From assembly GCA_014529385.2 (NCBI GenBank), contig CM043950.1, forward strand, positions 64,252,935-64,316,934: a stretch of 64,000 nt of DNA, given 5' to 3'. The notes under the pieces were generated by a model. It did no database searches. It saw only the letters and a program-made list of their open reading frames with translations, and was not told where the DNA came from. Origin of the DNA: Adiantum capillus-veneris. Taxonomy: Eukaryota; Streptophyta; Polypodiopsida; Polypodiales; Pteridaceae. The translations under genes and the position numbers were made by a program. Positions 23,426 to 35,382 of the stretch are shown piece by piece (within the stretch, counting starts at the first letter, position 1; every line of letters begins with the position of its first letter).

Positions 23426-25305
23426 GTTTTTGGGTCTTTTTGCATGAGAACTACACCGATGGCCTCCATTCCTACACTTGGCGTGATGTAATATGTATCC
23501 TTTGGATTTGGTGGCATTATTGTTGGAAGAGAGTTTAGAATACCCTTTACTTTAGTAAAGCATAATTCGTGTTCCTCTCTCCATTCAAATGTGGGTTTGT
23601 TTGCTAGCTTGTGCAAAGGTGCAATAGCTTCCGCTAGAAGGTGAATGAAACGAGACATGTACCTTACTTTGTGGTTGAAAGTCATGAGCTCCTTGGTTGT
23701 CGTTGGTGGTTGTAGTGACAAGAGAGCATTTACTTTTGATGGATCCACTTGAATTCCTTGCAAAGAAACCACATGACCTAGCAATACCACTTGTGACTCT
23801 GCAATGTGACACTTCTCAGGATTAAGCTGTCCCCCAAATTGATGAAGCCTCCTAAGCCCCTCCTCAACTTTTTGGCAATGAAGTCTTTGGCTACTATAGA
23901 TACAGAAGTCATCCATAAAAACCCTAATTGACTTTCCAAAGAAGGGCTGAAAGACAAGAGTTGTAAACCTTATAAAGGTACTAGGAGCATTTGTGAGCCC
24001 AAATGGCATCACTCTATAGGCAAAGCAACCCCAAGGTGTGATGAAAGTGATTTTTAACTGATCTTCTTCTACTATTCTGATTTGAAAATACCCTGAATAC
24101 CCATCACACACTGTGTAACATTCATAGCCGGCTACTTCGTTTAAGATTTCATCTTGGAAAGGAAGAGGAAAATGATCCCTCTTTGTTGCAGCATTGAGCG
24201 GTTTGTAGTCAACACAGACCCTCCATTTTCCGTTCTTTTTAGGGGTTACTACAATTGGGGACACCCACTTAGAGTTAGACACAGGGTAAATGAAACCAGC
24301 TTTGAGGAGTCGGTTAACCTTTGTCAAAAGTTCCTCTTGTTGTATTTTTCCTAGGCGCCTTAGCTTTTGAGCCATAGGTTTAGTACCTGGTTTTAATTCT
24401 ATGCCATGCTCTATAACATCCACACCTCTAATTTGTGAGTAATCAATGATAAACAAATTGGGATACCTCTTGAGCATATCGATGTAGGACCGCTTCTCCT
24501 CAGGGGTAAGATCTTTTGCAAGCATCCTCTCAAAGTCTTCAAAGTGCTTGTGGTCACCTTTGTCATCCTTTGTTTGCTCCTTTGTTGGGTCAACCTCTAT
24601 TGATGGAGTTTTTGATGTGTTGAAGATGATTCCCATTACCTCCAAAGATGATTCTTCTTCGCTATTGGATGTAGTGGTTGAACTTTCCTCGTCGCTTGAG
24701 CCAAAAATCTCTTCACTTTCTTCATCAGCCGTGGTCTCATAGTTGATGTCGAGCTGCTTTCCTTCATGCCAATCGTATACTACATGTTGCCCCTTTTTGA
24801 GAATCAATTGTCCTCGTCCCCATTTTTTATCTGCATTCACAGCAATGAGCCAAGGCCTCCCTAGGATGATGGGATAGCCCTCCCCCTTGGCTGGCATAAC
24901 ATACATGTCCACACGTGCATCTATATTACATACAGAAACTTTTACATTCTCGATGATCCCTAGGCACTTCACACTTGCATTGTTGGCCAGCTTAGCTTGA
25001 CAATTAGAGGATTTAGTGATTTCAAGCCCTAGTCTATTCATGGATCTTTTCGTGATCACACACATTTGTGCTCCACCATCAACATACACATTGGATACCT
25101 TCCTACCCCTTACATAAGCATCTACATCTTGTTGTGGCTTTGAAGTCAATGCCTTTACTGTCACCTTTTCTTTCTTTCTTGGGAGTCTTGTGCTTACAAG
25201 TTTGGACCAGTGCTTTCTCACCTTGGGTGATAGATGTAGGAGTTGAGGCCAAGAAATATTGGGCTTTTGAGTTTGCAAATCTTCTAAGATGTTGTAGGGT
25301 TCCAT
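23323..25305 (-). pseudogene. Protease and reverse transcriptase of element B
   Basis: 660 open codons. A retropepsin core comes first (VYVDGGAQMCVITKRSMNRLG, then IILGRPWLIAV), again with DGG at the active site as in element 1. RT follows: KWVSPIVVTPKKNGKWRVCVDY, FPLPFQDEIL, CFAYRVMPFGLTNAPSTF and the catalytic RVFMDDFCIYSS. The start of the RNase H is present (RPVYFASKVM). The frame is lost near 23390 and taken up by the next segment, a single frameshift. RT copies element RNA into DNA in the virus-like particle. Confidence 0.9.
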
Positions 25306-25313
25306 ATTCTTTC

Positions 25314-25769
25314 CTAATGGAAAATCGTTGATGCCGATCTCCCTTCGCCTTGACCTCTGCTTCTTGCCTCCTTCTTTGACTTTTTCTTCCCCTCCTTCCT
25401 TGCAGGTTCTGACTCTTCATTCCTTGTGTCTTCATCCTTGTTGTGTGCTCTTGTGCGCTTTTCTGCTGGCATAACATCAAAATGTATAGGGCTCACCTCT
25501 ATCTCCTCTTCCAGCTTTATGACATTTACTCCCCTCTCTTCCTCCACTGGTGGGACAGGAGGGATGTTTGCCACTGGAGGTGGTGGTGGTCGACGAAGAA
25601 TTTGCGGGGCTTGAGCATGCTCTTGCTGCACCATGAGCGGAGGGGGTCTAGGAGGGTATATGTCCCCTGAAAGCCTTTGAGGGTGAGGGCAATTATACAT
25701 GCCATGACCAACTTCGTTGCAATTCCAGCATCTCAACTCTTGTGCTTGACGTCGTTGATTGGGATTCAC
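25314..25769 (-). pseudogene. Zinc knuckle region of element B gag
   Basis: 151 codons in the same frame as the gag capsid segment, separated from it by a single TGA at 25782-25784. A CCHC knuckle is at residues 14-27 (CWNCNEVGHGMYNC). A Pro-rich stretch and a strongly basic tail with KKSKKE follow. The frame is lost before the protease. Confidence 0.8.
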
Positions 25770-25781
25770 TTCTCTTGGTTG

Positions 25782-26540
25782 TCATTGTTGAGGTAGGCCC
25801 TGCACTAGATTCAAGGTGAGACTCTCTAGTTGTTGAGTTAATCTTTGCAAGATCTCTTGTTGTGATCCTTCCCCTATTTGTGAAGTTTGGGCAAGAGAGC
25901 CCCTAACTTGTGCTCCCATGCTTGGTGAAGAATCCCTCTCAATGACTTCATTTAGGTCTCTTGTTCTATGTGCTTGAAAATTTAACTTCTTGAATTTGAC
26001 CATGGCCACCTCACGTGCTTCCTCAAATGTTGATGGGAATTTTAACTCTACCTTGGTCTTCAAAATTGGATACAAGCCATCCATGAACCTATCTTTCTTT
26101 AGAAAGTTTGGTGCACCACCTTGGTTTTGTAAGGTAGCCTCCCATCTATCCCATAGGTTAAGGAAAATGGCCTCATAAGATGGGTAGTCTTCAAGGAATA
26201 CCTGTTTATGTTGAAGTAGACACTTCCAAAGACCCTCTGGAGTATCTCCTTGCCCAAATTTGGCAAGAAAAATTGCACGTAGCCTCTCCCAATTGGTTTT
26301 TTTTTGAGGTTGCAAGGCCTCGTACCATGCCTTAGCCTCCCCTTTGAGAACGAGTGGAAAAGCATGCAGCTTTACCTCTTCTTGATCTCTCCCAGAGATG
26401 AGGTGTGCCATCTCCAAATTATCCAGAAATTCTTGTGCATCCTCACCATTTTTAGAATGAAAGGTAGGAAAAGTGCTTGACATTTTTACAATACAAGGAG
26501 GTTTGTGTACCACAAAGTTTTGACTACGATGAGTGATCAC
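25782..26540 (-). CDS. Gag capsid of element B
   Basis: 252 codons with the retrotransposon gag capsid pattern: FHSKNGEDAQEFLDNLEMAH, GEAKAWYEALQPQ, FLAKFGQ, then FLKKDRFMDGLYP and FEEAREVAMVKF. It builds the intracellular particle. The TGA at its end lies just before the zinc knuckle in the same frame, so it is either a nonsense mutation or a stop that separates capsid from nucleocapsid. Confidence 0.85.
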   Translation of the reverse strand: MITHRSQNFVVHKPPCIVKMSSTFPTFHSKNGEDAQEFLDNLEMAHLISGRDQEEVKLHAFPLVLKGEAKAWYEALQPQKKTNWERLRAIFLAKFGQGDTPEGLWKCLLQHKQVFLEDYPSYEAIFLNLWDRWEATLQNQGGAPNFLKKDRFMDGLYPILKTKVELKFPSTFEEAREVAMVKFKKLNFQAHRTRDLNEVIERDSSPSMGAQVRGSLAQTSQIGEGSQQEILQRLTQQLESLTLNLVQGLPQQ

Positions 26541-27063
26541 ATCAAAATGAAAATATATACATCAAGTGTTAGTTCATAATTTATCATAGGCAAAATAAAA
26601 GGGTTGATTGAGGCATAAATTTCATTAAGGTGAGTGGGTCCAAAAATTCTCCTAATGGTTGCTTGAAATCTAAATTTTGTAGTAATTATGATGTGCACAG
26701 ATTGACGAGTTATGGGTGTAAAAGGAGAAACAGCTCCAGGTTGGTTCATGTGACAATGTGTTCTCCTTTTTCTTTCTCTTGAAGAAAGTTTCCTTTGAGT
26801 GGATCGCTATCTAAGCACCTCTTGTCCCTGCCTCAAAACAAAATAAAAACATGGACATCAAATGAATCATCATAATTAATGAATGGAAGAATGATGGGAT
26901 TTGGAGATGCCAAGATTTCACCAAGTCTTTCTGATCCAAACATAAAAACAATGCGTTGTTGGTAAAAAATTTTGCGATCTACACAAATGTTAATTCTGAT
27001 GCGTTGTGAAAAATGAAAAGCATATGGTGCAACTCTATTGTTCATGAGGAGAATAGAAGGCAA
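26537..27063 (-). repeat. Two related ~70-codon units in the leader of element B
   Basis: Open units 26833-27063 and 26537-26749. They share G[PS]xxL-EI-AS-NP-ILP-I-Y and the terminal D-V-x-x-F-I-L pattern followed by a stop. The same two unit types occur in element 1, but in the opposite order. They lie between the primer-binding site and gag; the downstream one abuts the gag start. Confidence 0.7.
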
Positions 27064-27073
27064 TTAGGAAAGC

Positions 27074-27091
27074 TCCTCCGTGGGGGCACCA
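27074..27091 (-). other. Primer-binding site of element B
   Basis: Minus strand TGGTGCCCCCACGGAGGA, six bases inside the 5' LTR. It differs by one base from the site of element 1. Confidence 0.85.
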
Positions 27092-27097
27092 CTTTTA

Positions 27098-27237
27098 TGA
27101 GAGCGGATTTTTTGAGATGGGGCTCAACTCAAGGCTCCCACCAGACAACCACTCCGTGAGACCCTACACACGCATATTTCTTAGGGGCACCACCCTCTTT
27201 TATGGAGAAAGAAGGAAACCAAAACAAACCATATACA

Positions 27238-27269
<32 letters not shown>

Positions 27270-29089
27270 CTTCCTTATGTGCTTCAACACAAAATGCCCT
27301 TCAACCATTCAACACACACTCCTTAAGCAATCCCTTTGAACGCTGCACAAACTCACATGCAAAGATTGACCTTCACCATATTAGTGCTCATATACTTCTA
27401 AGAAAAGCAATCACAAAACCTCAAAACTCAAAACACCACAATGCACAAATACTTGACAACTCCTTTCCTTTCCCAAAAGAAGAGACTACTTACACACATA
27501 AGGCGGCATGCATAGAGAGCTCTTCTCCATCTATGCAGCCCCAAGACTTACTTACACACAACATAAGGAGAGAAGCCAAGTAAATAGACACCATGGTGCA
27601 CAAAAACTTTCTCAACAAACAAGCAACCCAATGAGCACAAAATATGAAAAGCTGCCAAGATAGGCTTACCAATTTTACATGCGTTTAGAGCAAAAGTGTG
27701 ACGACGACACCCCAATTGCAACAATTTGTTGATCAAACCATGAGATAGATCATTGAACTTGATATCCTTGCTCTCATATAGAATCTACAATCCTTATTTA
27801 GGGATGAGTATGATAAGAGAAATGTTTGCAAGAGAATGGTAGCAATAGCATATTGGTGCTCTCTATGGTGCCGCTTATGATAGCGAGCTTAGGAAATGGA
27901 TAGGGAGACAAGAGGAGAGAGAGATTAGGGATTCCCTAACCTTAGAGGAGCTTATTTTCAGCAATGGAGTAGGTGTGTGTATTTTTGTGCTTGCCAAAGG
28001 GCCTTTTTATAGCTGTACAAGACCTTGGGTTAGGTTAAACTTGACTAGGGTAGGAATTAACCATAGTTAGGTTCCCTTTTGACCATTCCTTCAATTATGC
28101 AAATAAGGGACTTATTTTTTCATTAAAAATAGCCTTCTAGATCGTGGAGGTTCCATAAGGGTTGATAATGTATGTGGGCCCCACCATGATGTCCCTCCAG
28201 TGGCCCCTGCAGAGTGTCCCCATCTTGTTTTTTGTGTCTTTGGAAGCATCTTGAGCCGACCCCTCCACATACAAGTGGTTTTTAACTCCCCATTGGTATT
28301 TTAGAATGTTGAAGAAGTCAAGAAAACTTTTCACCTTTGTGGTTTACCTGATTGTAACTTTGACCTGCAGTAACAGTGTCCGCAGCACCTTGTTTTCACC
28401 ATAACTTTCAGCCTGTAACTCAGAATTGGGTGTTGTAAAAGGCAAAGTTGACCTTCTCAAAGTGTTTAAGCTGATTTTGGAGTGTTCCTCAAGTATACCC
28501 ACGAGCTAAGGCGTTCAAGATGCATCCAAAACACCTTTTGAACAAAGTCTCCTTGTAGGGCCCCTTTAGCATGCATCCAAGGTGTAGCATGCTTTTTCAA
28601 AAGAGAATCCACCTTAAACAAATGAGGTGGGCTCCAATAAAGTTTGATTTATTGGGGATATACATTATATTTAAGATTTGTTGACCAGCACAAGTAAATG
28701 ATCCAAGACTTGGGTCACATAGTGGTGGGGAAGGGAAGGCCTACAAGGTTAACCCTACCCTTGAGAGAAGATGGGTAAGATAAGTGCCCATAAATTATTT
28801 ATTTACAAATTATGGGATGTAGATAGCTATTTAAATTAGTAAAGGTAATTAGTCAAAAGAATATACAGTAAAAAAACTAGGAGAGTAGAATTAAGTTTAC
28901 TATTTACATTTAGCATGAAGAGAGAAATATGATGTAAATGCATAAAGATCTGAGAAGGGTAAGGTGTTTGTATGGAAAAGGGCTATTACGGAAAGAGAGA
29001 ATGAACACTAGGTTAAAACTTTGATAAAAAATATATACATTTGAGTAGAAATGTAGTGCAAATGCAAGGTTACCATTTAACGCTACTCA
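27098..29089 (-). repeat. 5' LTR of element B
   Basis: 1,992 bp, almost identical to the 3' LTR at 19400-21378. A minus-strand TATA box lies at 28002-28011. The CA dinucleotide tract at about 27239-27263 is longer than in the other LTR, which accounts for most of the length difference. Confidence 0.95.
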
Positions 29090-29211
29090 ATGTCACTAAC
29101 AAATTCCAACACTTGATTCATCAATGAGCATGGATACAATAGGGGTGCAATGGATTGCACATGCCTTCTAAATACATCTTCTAATTGCATGAAGTTACAA
29201 AAAAAACACAC

Positions 29212-30036
29212 TCATTGCTTTGCATTTGGTTTCTTTCTCTTCCTAAATGAATCAAGAGGTATATCCATTGTGGGACTTCCACCTAAGTTCTTGGGAGTCG
29301 ATTTCTTGCGCTTTGGTGTTGGCTTCTTCCCCGCTGGAGGGGGTGTTTCTTTCACCACATTTGCAACTGCCTCATCTGATGCATCATCTCTAGTGTCCAC
29401 ACTTGGTGATGCTTTGGCACTCAACGGAGAATGCAGCAGCCTTCTTGGAGTTAGTTTTTGCCTAGGTGATTTGACTGCAAAAGACTTTGCCATCAATATG
29501 TCTTCAACTACTGCACGTACTGCATCCCCTACGGCAGACTCCACTTCAAGGGCTGGCTGCATGCCGCGGGTAGACTCCGCTTCAAGGCCTGGCTGCATCC
29601 CTGGGGTAATCAGGCCATTCTTCCTTGTGGAATGCATCGTCTTGTTGGAGCAAGCATGCGATGATTGTTCTGCGAAGCAAGCTATTTACAAAGTCTCACT
29701 TGGAGTACAAGCTCTAGGGGGAACAAACATGTTGCAATCTAGTGCAACACAATAGCCATAGTCCCTACATAGATGCACGAATCATAGCATATGGTACACA
29801 TGGGTGCAAGGCAGGGAGAATACATCCAAGCTTCTGGCATCGAACGGGAATCCACATCCTACACAATGGTAGAACCCATTAAGTGCCACCTCGCTAATGC
29901 TCTACTTAAAATACACACGAGGAAAAGGCTTCATCAAACTGGCTCCCACGTTATGTGAAGTCCTCTCCATGGTAACACAAAATTTAAAGTGCTCTGATTC
30001 CTGTGCTATGTTGGTCTCTACTTCTGCAAGTAGTGC
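29212..30036 (-). pseudogene. RING-like and basic exon of the minus-strand gene, with three stops
   Basis: Starts at a good acceptor (TTTCACAG at 30037-30044) and stays in one frame to the TAA at 29212, apart from TAG 29902-29904, TGA 29782-29784 and TAA 29686-29688. The first part contains a Cys/His cluster, CVGCGFPFDARSLDVF followed by CTHVYHM and HLC, which resembles a RING or related zinc finger. The second part is basic and Pro/Ser/Thr-rich (PTPKRKKSTPK, RKRKKP), like a nuclear targeting region. The stops argue for a decayed gene. Element B lies in the intron that follows. Confidence 0.55.
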
Positions 30037-31057
30037 CTGTGAAACAAAGAAGACAACACATCTAATTTAAGTCTCAATAACCCAACAAAAGCAGATTGCT
30101 GAAAAGAATATGCAGCGTGAATCTTATCCCTTATTTGCAATACCACATATAAGACAAGCACTTACTCTATATGATATAAACACAATCTTGATGTGGTATA
30201 TGATATGCATTGTGCTATATAGCACATAGCACAGTCCAAGTATAATGTGCTATAAGTGCTACATAGAGTATGCACTGTAGATCATAACAGAGAGACTTTT
30301 TAAAATACCAGATATAGCCCAAACATTTTCTCTATATGCTATATAGCACAAGCTTGTTGGGTATATGATATGCAGTGGGCTATATGAGACATAGCACATA
30401 GCATATAGCACAAATATTGTGCTATGTAGCACATAGCAAAAATAGAGATTGTTCTATATAGCACAATTCACTATTCCACACACTCCAGGGCTATATTGTG
30501 AACATATAACACACAAAATGTGCTATTTAGCACATAGCACATAAAAAGATTGTGCTATGTAGCACATATCAATATTTAACACACACTTCAGGGCTATATT
30601 GTGAGCATATAGCATACAGGTATGCTATATAGCACATATTACACATGTCCATTGTGATATGTATCACATAGCACATAACCACACAAAGCACATAGCATAG
30701 AATCACACACATTCCAAATAGATGAGGGTACTATTGTGAACATGCTGCACCTAGATTGAACTTTAAAGCACATAGCACATAACCACACATAGCATATAAC
30801 CACCCACTCCATGAAGATGATGGCTATGTTGTGACCATATAGCACATAGCACATAGCATATAACCACCCACTCCATGAAGATGATGGCTATGTTGTGGCC
30901 ATATAGCACATATTTTGTGCTATATAGCACATAGGAGAAATAGAATATGTTCATACAATACATAACCATACAATCCATAACACTCTAACCACATAACCAC
31001 ATGGAAGTGAACCACATACTCCAAAACAAAGTGAAGCACATGTAGGAGGGTATGCAC
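30037..31057 (-). repeat. Intron filled with palindromic TAGCA-type repeats
   Basis: Flanked by GCAAAG|GT (donor at 31057) and CACAG|GC (acceptor at 30037); the join is in phase and continues a helical segment. The intron carries many copies and near-copies of the 16-bp palindrome TGTGCTATATAGCACA, e.g. near 30209, 30420, 30535 and 30910. It also has a 64-bp tandem duplication (30791 and 30855) and the 112-bp segment shared with 15863-15974. Confidence 0.7.
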
Positions 31058-31947
31058 CTTTGCTTTAGCCACATTGGCTTCTAATTCAGCAACGTTCTCT
31101 CTAGTAGTACTCGAGAACTGTCCAATCAAATCAATCAGGCGTTGTCGAGCTACAGGGTCTTGCACGCAATCAATCTCCGTTTGCAACTTTATGGCCAAAG
31201 TGTTTGAGCTTTGAGCACCCTCAACCCTATGCAATTCTCTGACTTGATCCTCTACCTGCTTCTTTGCACCCTCAAGTCTTGACTTATAGTCTTGCAATCT
31301 GCCCTCTACAATATTCTTCATTTCTGCAAGTGCCCTGCTATCCTCCTCTGCCAATTGTACCAGGCATCCTCTTGTATAGGCACGCTTGACAATGGTACAG
31401 ATGTACTTTCTGTTTTCAATGATGATCTGGTAGAGGCAGCAGTGGTTCTGGAACCTCTCCCTCTACCACTCATCTGCTCTTCCCACCTCTTGATCTTGTT
31501 TTGCAAGTTGTGTCTTTCTTCTGAGGCTCTCATTGCCCTCCCTGCAAAGATAGCCCAAGAAATTTGATGTTTGCCAGATTCACTACAGTTTTCCAAAGCA
31601 AAGGCCTTTGCAAATTGAGTCCCTACTTCATACATGAAGGGACCCTCCTGGTAGACATCCCAGTGTCTCCACACAAGCTTTTTCAAGAACTCCGACCGAG
31701 CATGGTATGCCTTCACTTTCTTCTGGCTACCCGGAACAGGCTTTGGGCATATAAAGACAACTTCCCAGTCCTCCTCAGAGATGTCATTGTTTCCTGTCAA
31801 GCTATGCGGATCAACTCCCTCCAATGGCAATCCACGCTCCATATGAAATTCCTCGGCAAGACGACAAAACTTCGTATGCAGAGGTGGTTCAATGTTCCTA
31901 ACTAGACTGCTGTTTGCTTGCATCAGATGCTTTGAGGAAGGTGCCAT
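31058..31947 (-). pseudogene. First exon of the minus-strand gene: unknown domain plus coiled coil
   Basis: Starts ATG at 31947. The N-terminal part (about 31947-31390) is a folded-looking domain with EEDWEVVFICPKP and KLVWRHWDVYQEGPFMYEVGTQFAKAF that I do not recognise. A basic GRGRGSR stretch follows. After a one-base frame change near 31330-31390 the exon continues as a helical, probably coiled-coil segment (EEDSRALAEMKNIVEG, RENVAELEANVAKAK) up to the donor at 31057. The frame change could be a mutation or an unrecognised splice. The start is the first ATG of a long open stretch. Confidence 0.55.
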
Positions 31948-32600
<653 letters not shown>

Positions 32601-32609
32601 TGTCATGCT

Positions 32610-33134
32610 ATGCTATTTAATTATATCACATATATAGCTTTCCACCTATTCATGCTTTCACCCTCATACCCTAGCACGAGACCTCCACGAGCTAGATGTC
32701 GAGAGACGAGATGTCCCATAGAGAGGCCAGCCCCTCCACAGCAACGAGCATGTCCTAGAGATAGATGCACACACAGACATGCTAGACGAGCTCATACCAA
32801 TATCCCTATGAGAGCGCGAGCATTGCAGATCTGGCTACTGAAGAGACTTCCCCCTAGTTTATTACATGTAGACCCTAGCACTAGCTCGAGTCAGATTTCT
32901 ATTGACCATCATAGAGACATAGAGCTATGTAGGAGTGTACTAGTGATACATGAGCTTCAGAGACCTATGACCAATGACATAGAGGCTGATGTCATCCCTA
33001 GACATGATATTTTCCCTTTAGCGGAGACCACATGTATAGATCTAGGTGCTAGCCAGCCTTTGACTGTTAGACAGAGAGCTATCCTTTTATTTGGAGAGGG
33101 TTCTCTTATTCGTTCTAGTCACACGCGACTTTGA
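32610..33134 (+). other. 174-codon ORF, unrecognised, in the remnant of element E
   Basis: Open frame rich in Arg, Pro and Ser at the start and more ordinary later. I do not recognise a domain. It lies upstream of a long non-coding stretch that ends in a polypurine tract and an LTR, so it may be part of a retroelement 3' region, or open by chance. Confidence 0.25.
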
Positions 33135-34592
33135 TTTGTATTGATTGATCATGGTGCACTAGACACATGCGCATATACCAGAGGAACTTTTTCCCACTGG
33201 GTATTTCCCTATGGATATCTAGGTTTTCAGACCTTATTTTAGGACCTTTATTTTGTTTTCACTATTTCTTCTTTTCTTGTTGATATGCCCCTCGAGGTAT
33301 TGTGCTTTGTGTCTTACTTTTGTGCAGGAAAAAGAAGCATGCGGACTAGCTTGACATTTACTCCCGGCGATTTGCATTTGGTGGGCCATCTCCATTGCTA
33401 TTGGGGTCTATTGTCACATCCAGATACGAGGATCCACCCCATTACAGGTGTACTTTTTCCATGATTGCCTCTTTCTCCTCTTATCACTACATTTTCCTTG
33501 ATGTGCATAAAGTGCACATTACAGGTGTACTTTTTCCATGATTTCCTCTTTCTCCTCTTATCACTACATTTTCCTTGATGTGCATAAAGTGCACAACCAC
33601 ATGAGTTTTTGCAAGCTAGGCTAGCTTTTTCAAGTTTCCATCTAGGTGTTTTGGTGCAAGTCATTAATTTAAGTTTGACCTTATTTTTAGTAATCATGGG
33701 TATGCATTTGTGACCTTGTGTTAATCCTAGTTCATGACATTGCTAGCTCTAGGTTTTCAAATTTCTTCTTAATGATTGACGAGCATTTAGGTGTGCTAGT
33801 TCTATGTGCAAGCTTGTTTCATTTGGTTACACTTTATGAGATTGCATCATACACTTTGGAAGAGAAATCCAACCAAAAAATGCCAAAACAAAGGGCTGCC
33901 AAATGAAAAAATAAAGTCTATGTTTATGTGTACGGCCTATCGCCTTAGTGGTCTTTGGCAGGCGAGGGTAATCATCTTGGCTCGCTTGGTCAAGGCCCTA
34001 AACCGATGCCTTGGATTGCTAGGGGGTAGCCATGCCTTGAGTGAACTAGTAGACTCTTGGAGAAGGCCTTGTAGTCATACAAGGAACCAAGGTCGATGCT
34101 TGTCTCACTCTTGGATGGTCGCCATGTGCTTCAAATTCCTATGTTTGCATAAAATCAAAAGGCAAATGAAGCCTCTTCCACTTGAAATTCAAAGATTCTC
34201 ATATTTGTTTACTACTTGAAAAGCGCCCAAGCCCTGCTCTAGTGGCATTTTGATGTTTGTTTCTTATTAAGCATGCTAATTTCACTTCTTAGACTTGGCA
34301 TAGTTGAGACCTTAGATTAAAACTCGGACACCTTTTTCTAACTCATGCATTACTTCCAATAAGCTTGGACTTTAATGAAATGCCTACACTTGACCATCTA
34401 ATGTACCTTAGAATTGCTATGCTTGCTTTGCAAAACTCTAATGTGGTTGCTGCTATTTATTGCTTCTCTTTTATTATGCACTCTCACTCTTATGTTGGAC
34501 TAGCATGCACCTTAATGAAATTATCTTTTGTGCAGCCACATTCATCACCCCTCTGAAGACTCTTCCGGGCACCCGAGGACATGCGTGAAATT
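33135..34592 (+). other. Non-coding 3' region of remnant element E
   Basis: No convincing gene. It contains a 77-bp tandem duplication at 33441-33594. The polypurine tract at its end suggests it is the untranslated 3' part of an LTR element on the plus strand. Confidence 0.45.
33441..33594. repeat. 77-bp tandem duplication
   Basis: Two head-to-tail units beginning ATTACAGGTGTACTTTTTCC at 33441 and 33518, with one visible base difference. Confidence 0.9.
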
Positions 34593-34605
34593 AGGAAGGA
34601 GAGAG
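34593..34605 (+). other. Polypurine tract before the shared E/D LTR
   Basis: AGGAAGGAGAGAG directly followed by TGTAGATGG, the LTR start. A tract on this side marks the LTR as the 3' LTR of an upstream element (E). Confidence 0.65.
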
Positions 34606-35333
34606 TGTAGATGGGCGAGCGCCAACGACATGCATTGTGCTTCATTGGTGTGTACACATATGTGTATACACATATTCTTTGTATCTACGGGCTGTACTTG
34701 AGTTCCACTTTGTACGTCTATGAGTAGATGAGCCTAGATGCCTATTACATGCATTTACACTTTTGGCCGGCCGCCCATTTTTAGAAGCTCTTTGTATATA
34801 ACTCAATTCACAAGATGTGAAAGGGCATTCTTAGAAGAGCCAACTCTTGGAGAGCAAAGAGAGCTCAAGAGAGTGTGAGGTGAGTGTGGAGAAGAAGAAG
34901 AGGAGTGGCTATGGAGCTTGGAGCTTCCTCATACACATGTAGCCGACGTTTGGGGTTAATGGAAGCTAAGTCTCTCTACTTGCTCTTGTCTTTCATGCTT
35001 ATGTGTGTTGTTGTTGCTTGATTAAGTCTTAATCTCCTCTTCTCTCTCAAGTTTCCCTCTTTTTGGAGCATTCTAGCTTCACATGTGTGCTAGATTAGAG
35101 TGTGTGTGTACGTTTGTTGCATGCATTGATCTAATTAGGCTTCCGTGTGTGTGTGCTTAATGTGTGATTAGAGTGTGTGTGCTTGAGATGAGAGCAAGGG
35201 AAGCATCAATGTCCTCATGTGTAGAGATTTCGAGTGTAGCTTGAGTGTGTGTGTGTGTGTAGAACTATCTTCCAGAGATTTCCCTCTTCTATTCCCGCTT
35301 TTCTCCTCTTCCTAGAGTGCTCAAGCTATCACA
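34606..35333 (+). repeat. LTR shared by remnants E (upstream) and D (downstream)
   Basis: 728 bp with TGT...ACA ends and a TATATAA box at about 34795-34801. It is preceded by a polypurine tract and followed three bases later by a primer-binding site, so it behaves both as a 3' and as a 5' LTR. No second copy was found near the end of element D. Confidence 0.65.
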
Positions 35334-35335
35334 TT

Positions 35336-35353
35336 TGGTGCATCCACGCCTCC
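35336..35353 (+). other. Primer-binding site of element D
   Basis: TGGTGCATCCACGCCTCC just after the LTR end. Its first six bases, TGGTGC, match the sites of elements 1 and B. Confidence 0.65.
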
Positions 35354-35382
35354 ATGCACTAGCCGGGTTCTGATCCACCGGA

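Larger units (their letters stand above)
19400..29089 (-). mobile_element. Element B: complete, young Ty3/gypsy retrotransposon of the Tat type
   Basis: Two long LTRs (19400-21378 and 27098-29089) with TGAG...CTCA ends bracket a primer-binding site, gag, zinc knuckle, protease, RT, two RNase H domains, integrase and a polypurine tract, in order on the minus strand. The flanks carry ATGT on both sides (19396-19399 and 29090-29093), a target duplication of 4 bp. I count about a dozen substitutions between the LTRs plus a CA-repeat length change, so insertion was recent. It lies in an intron of the decayed minus-strand gene, about 100 bp upstream of the acceptor at 19302. It carries coding lesions, including loss of most of the integrase core, so it needs help to move. 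Confidence 0.95.
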
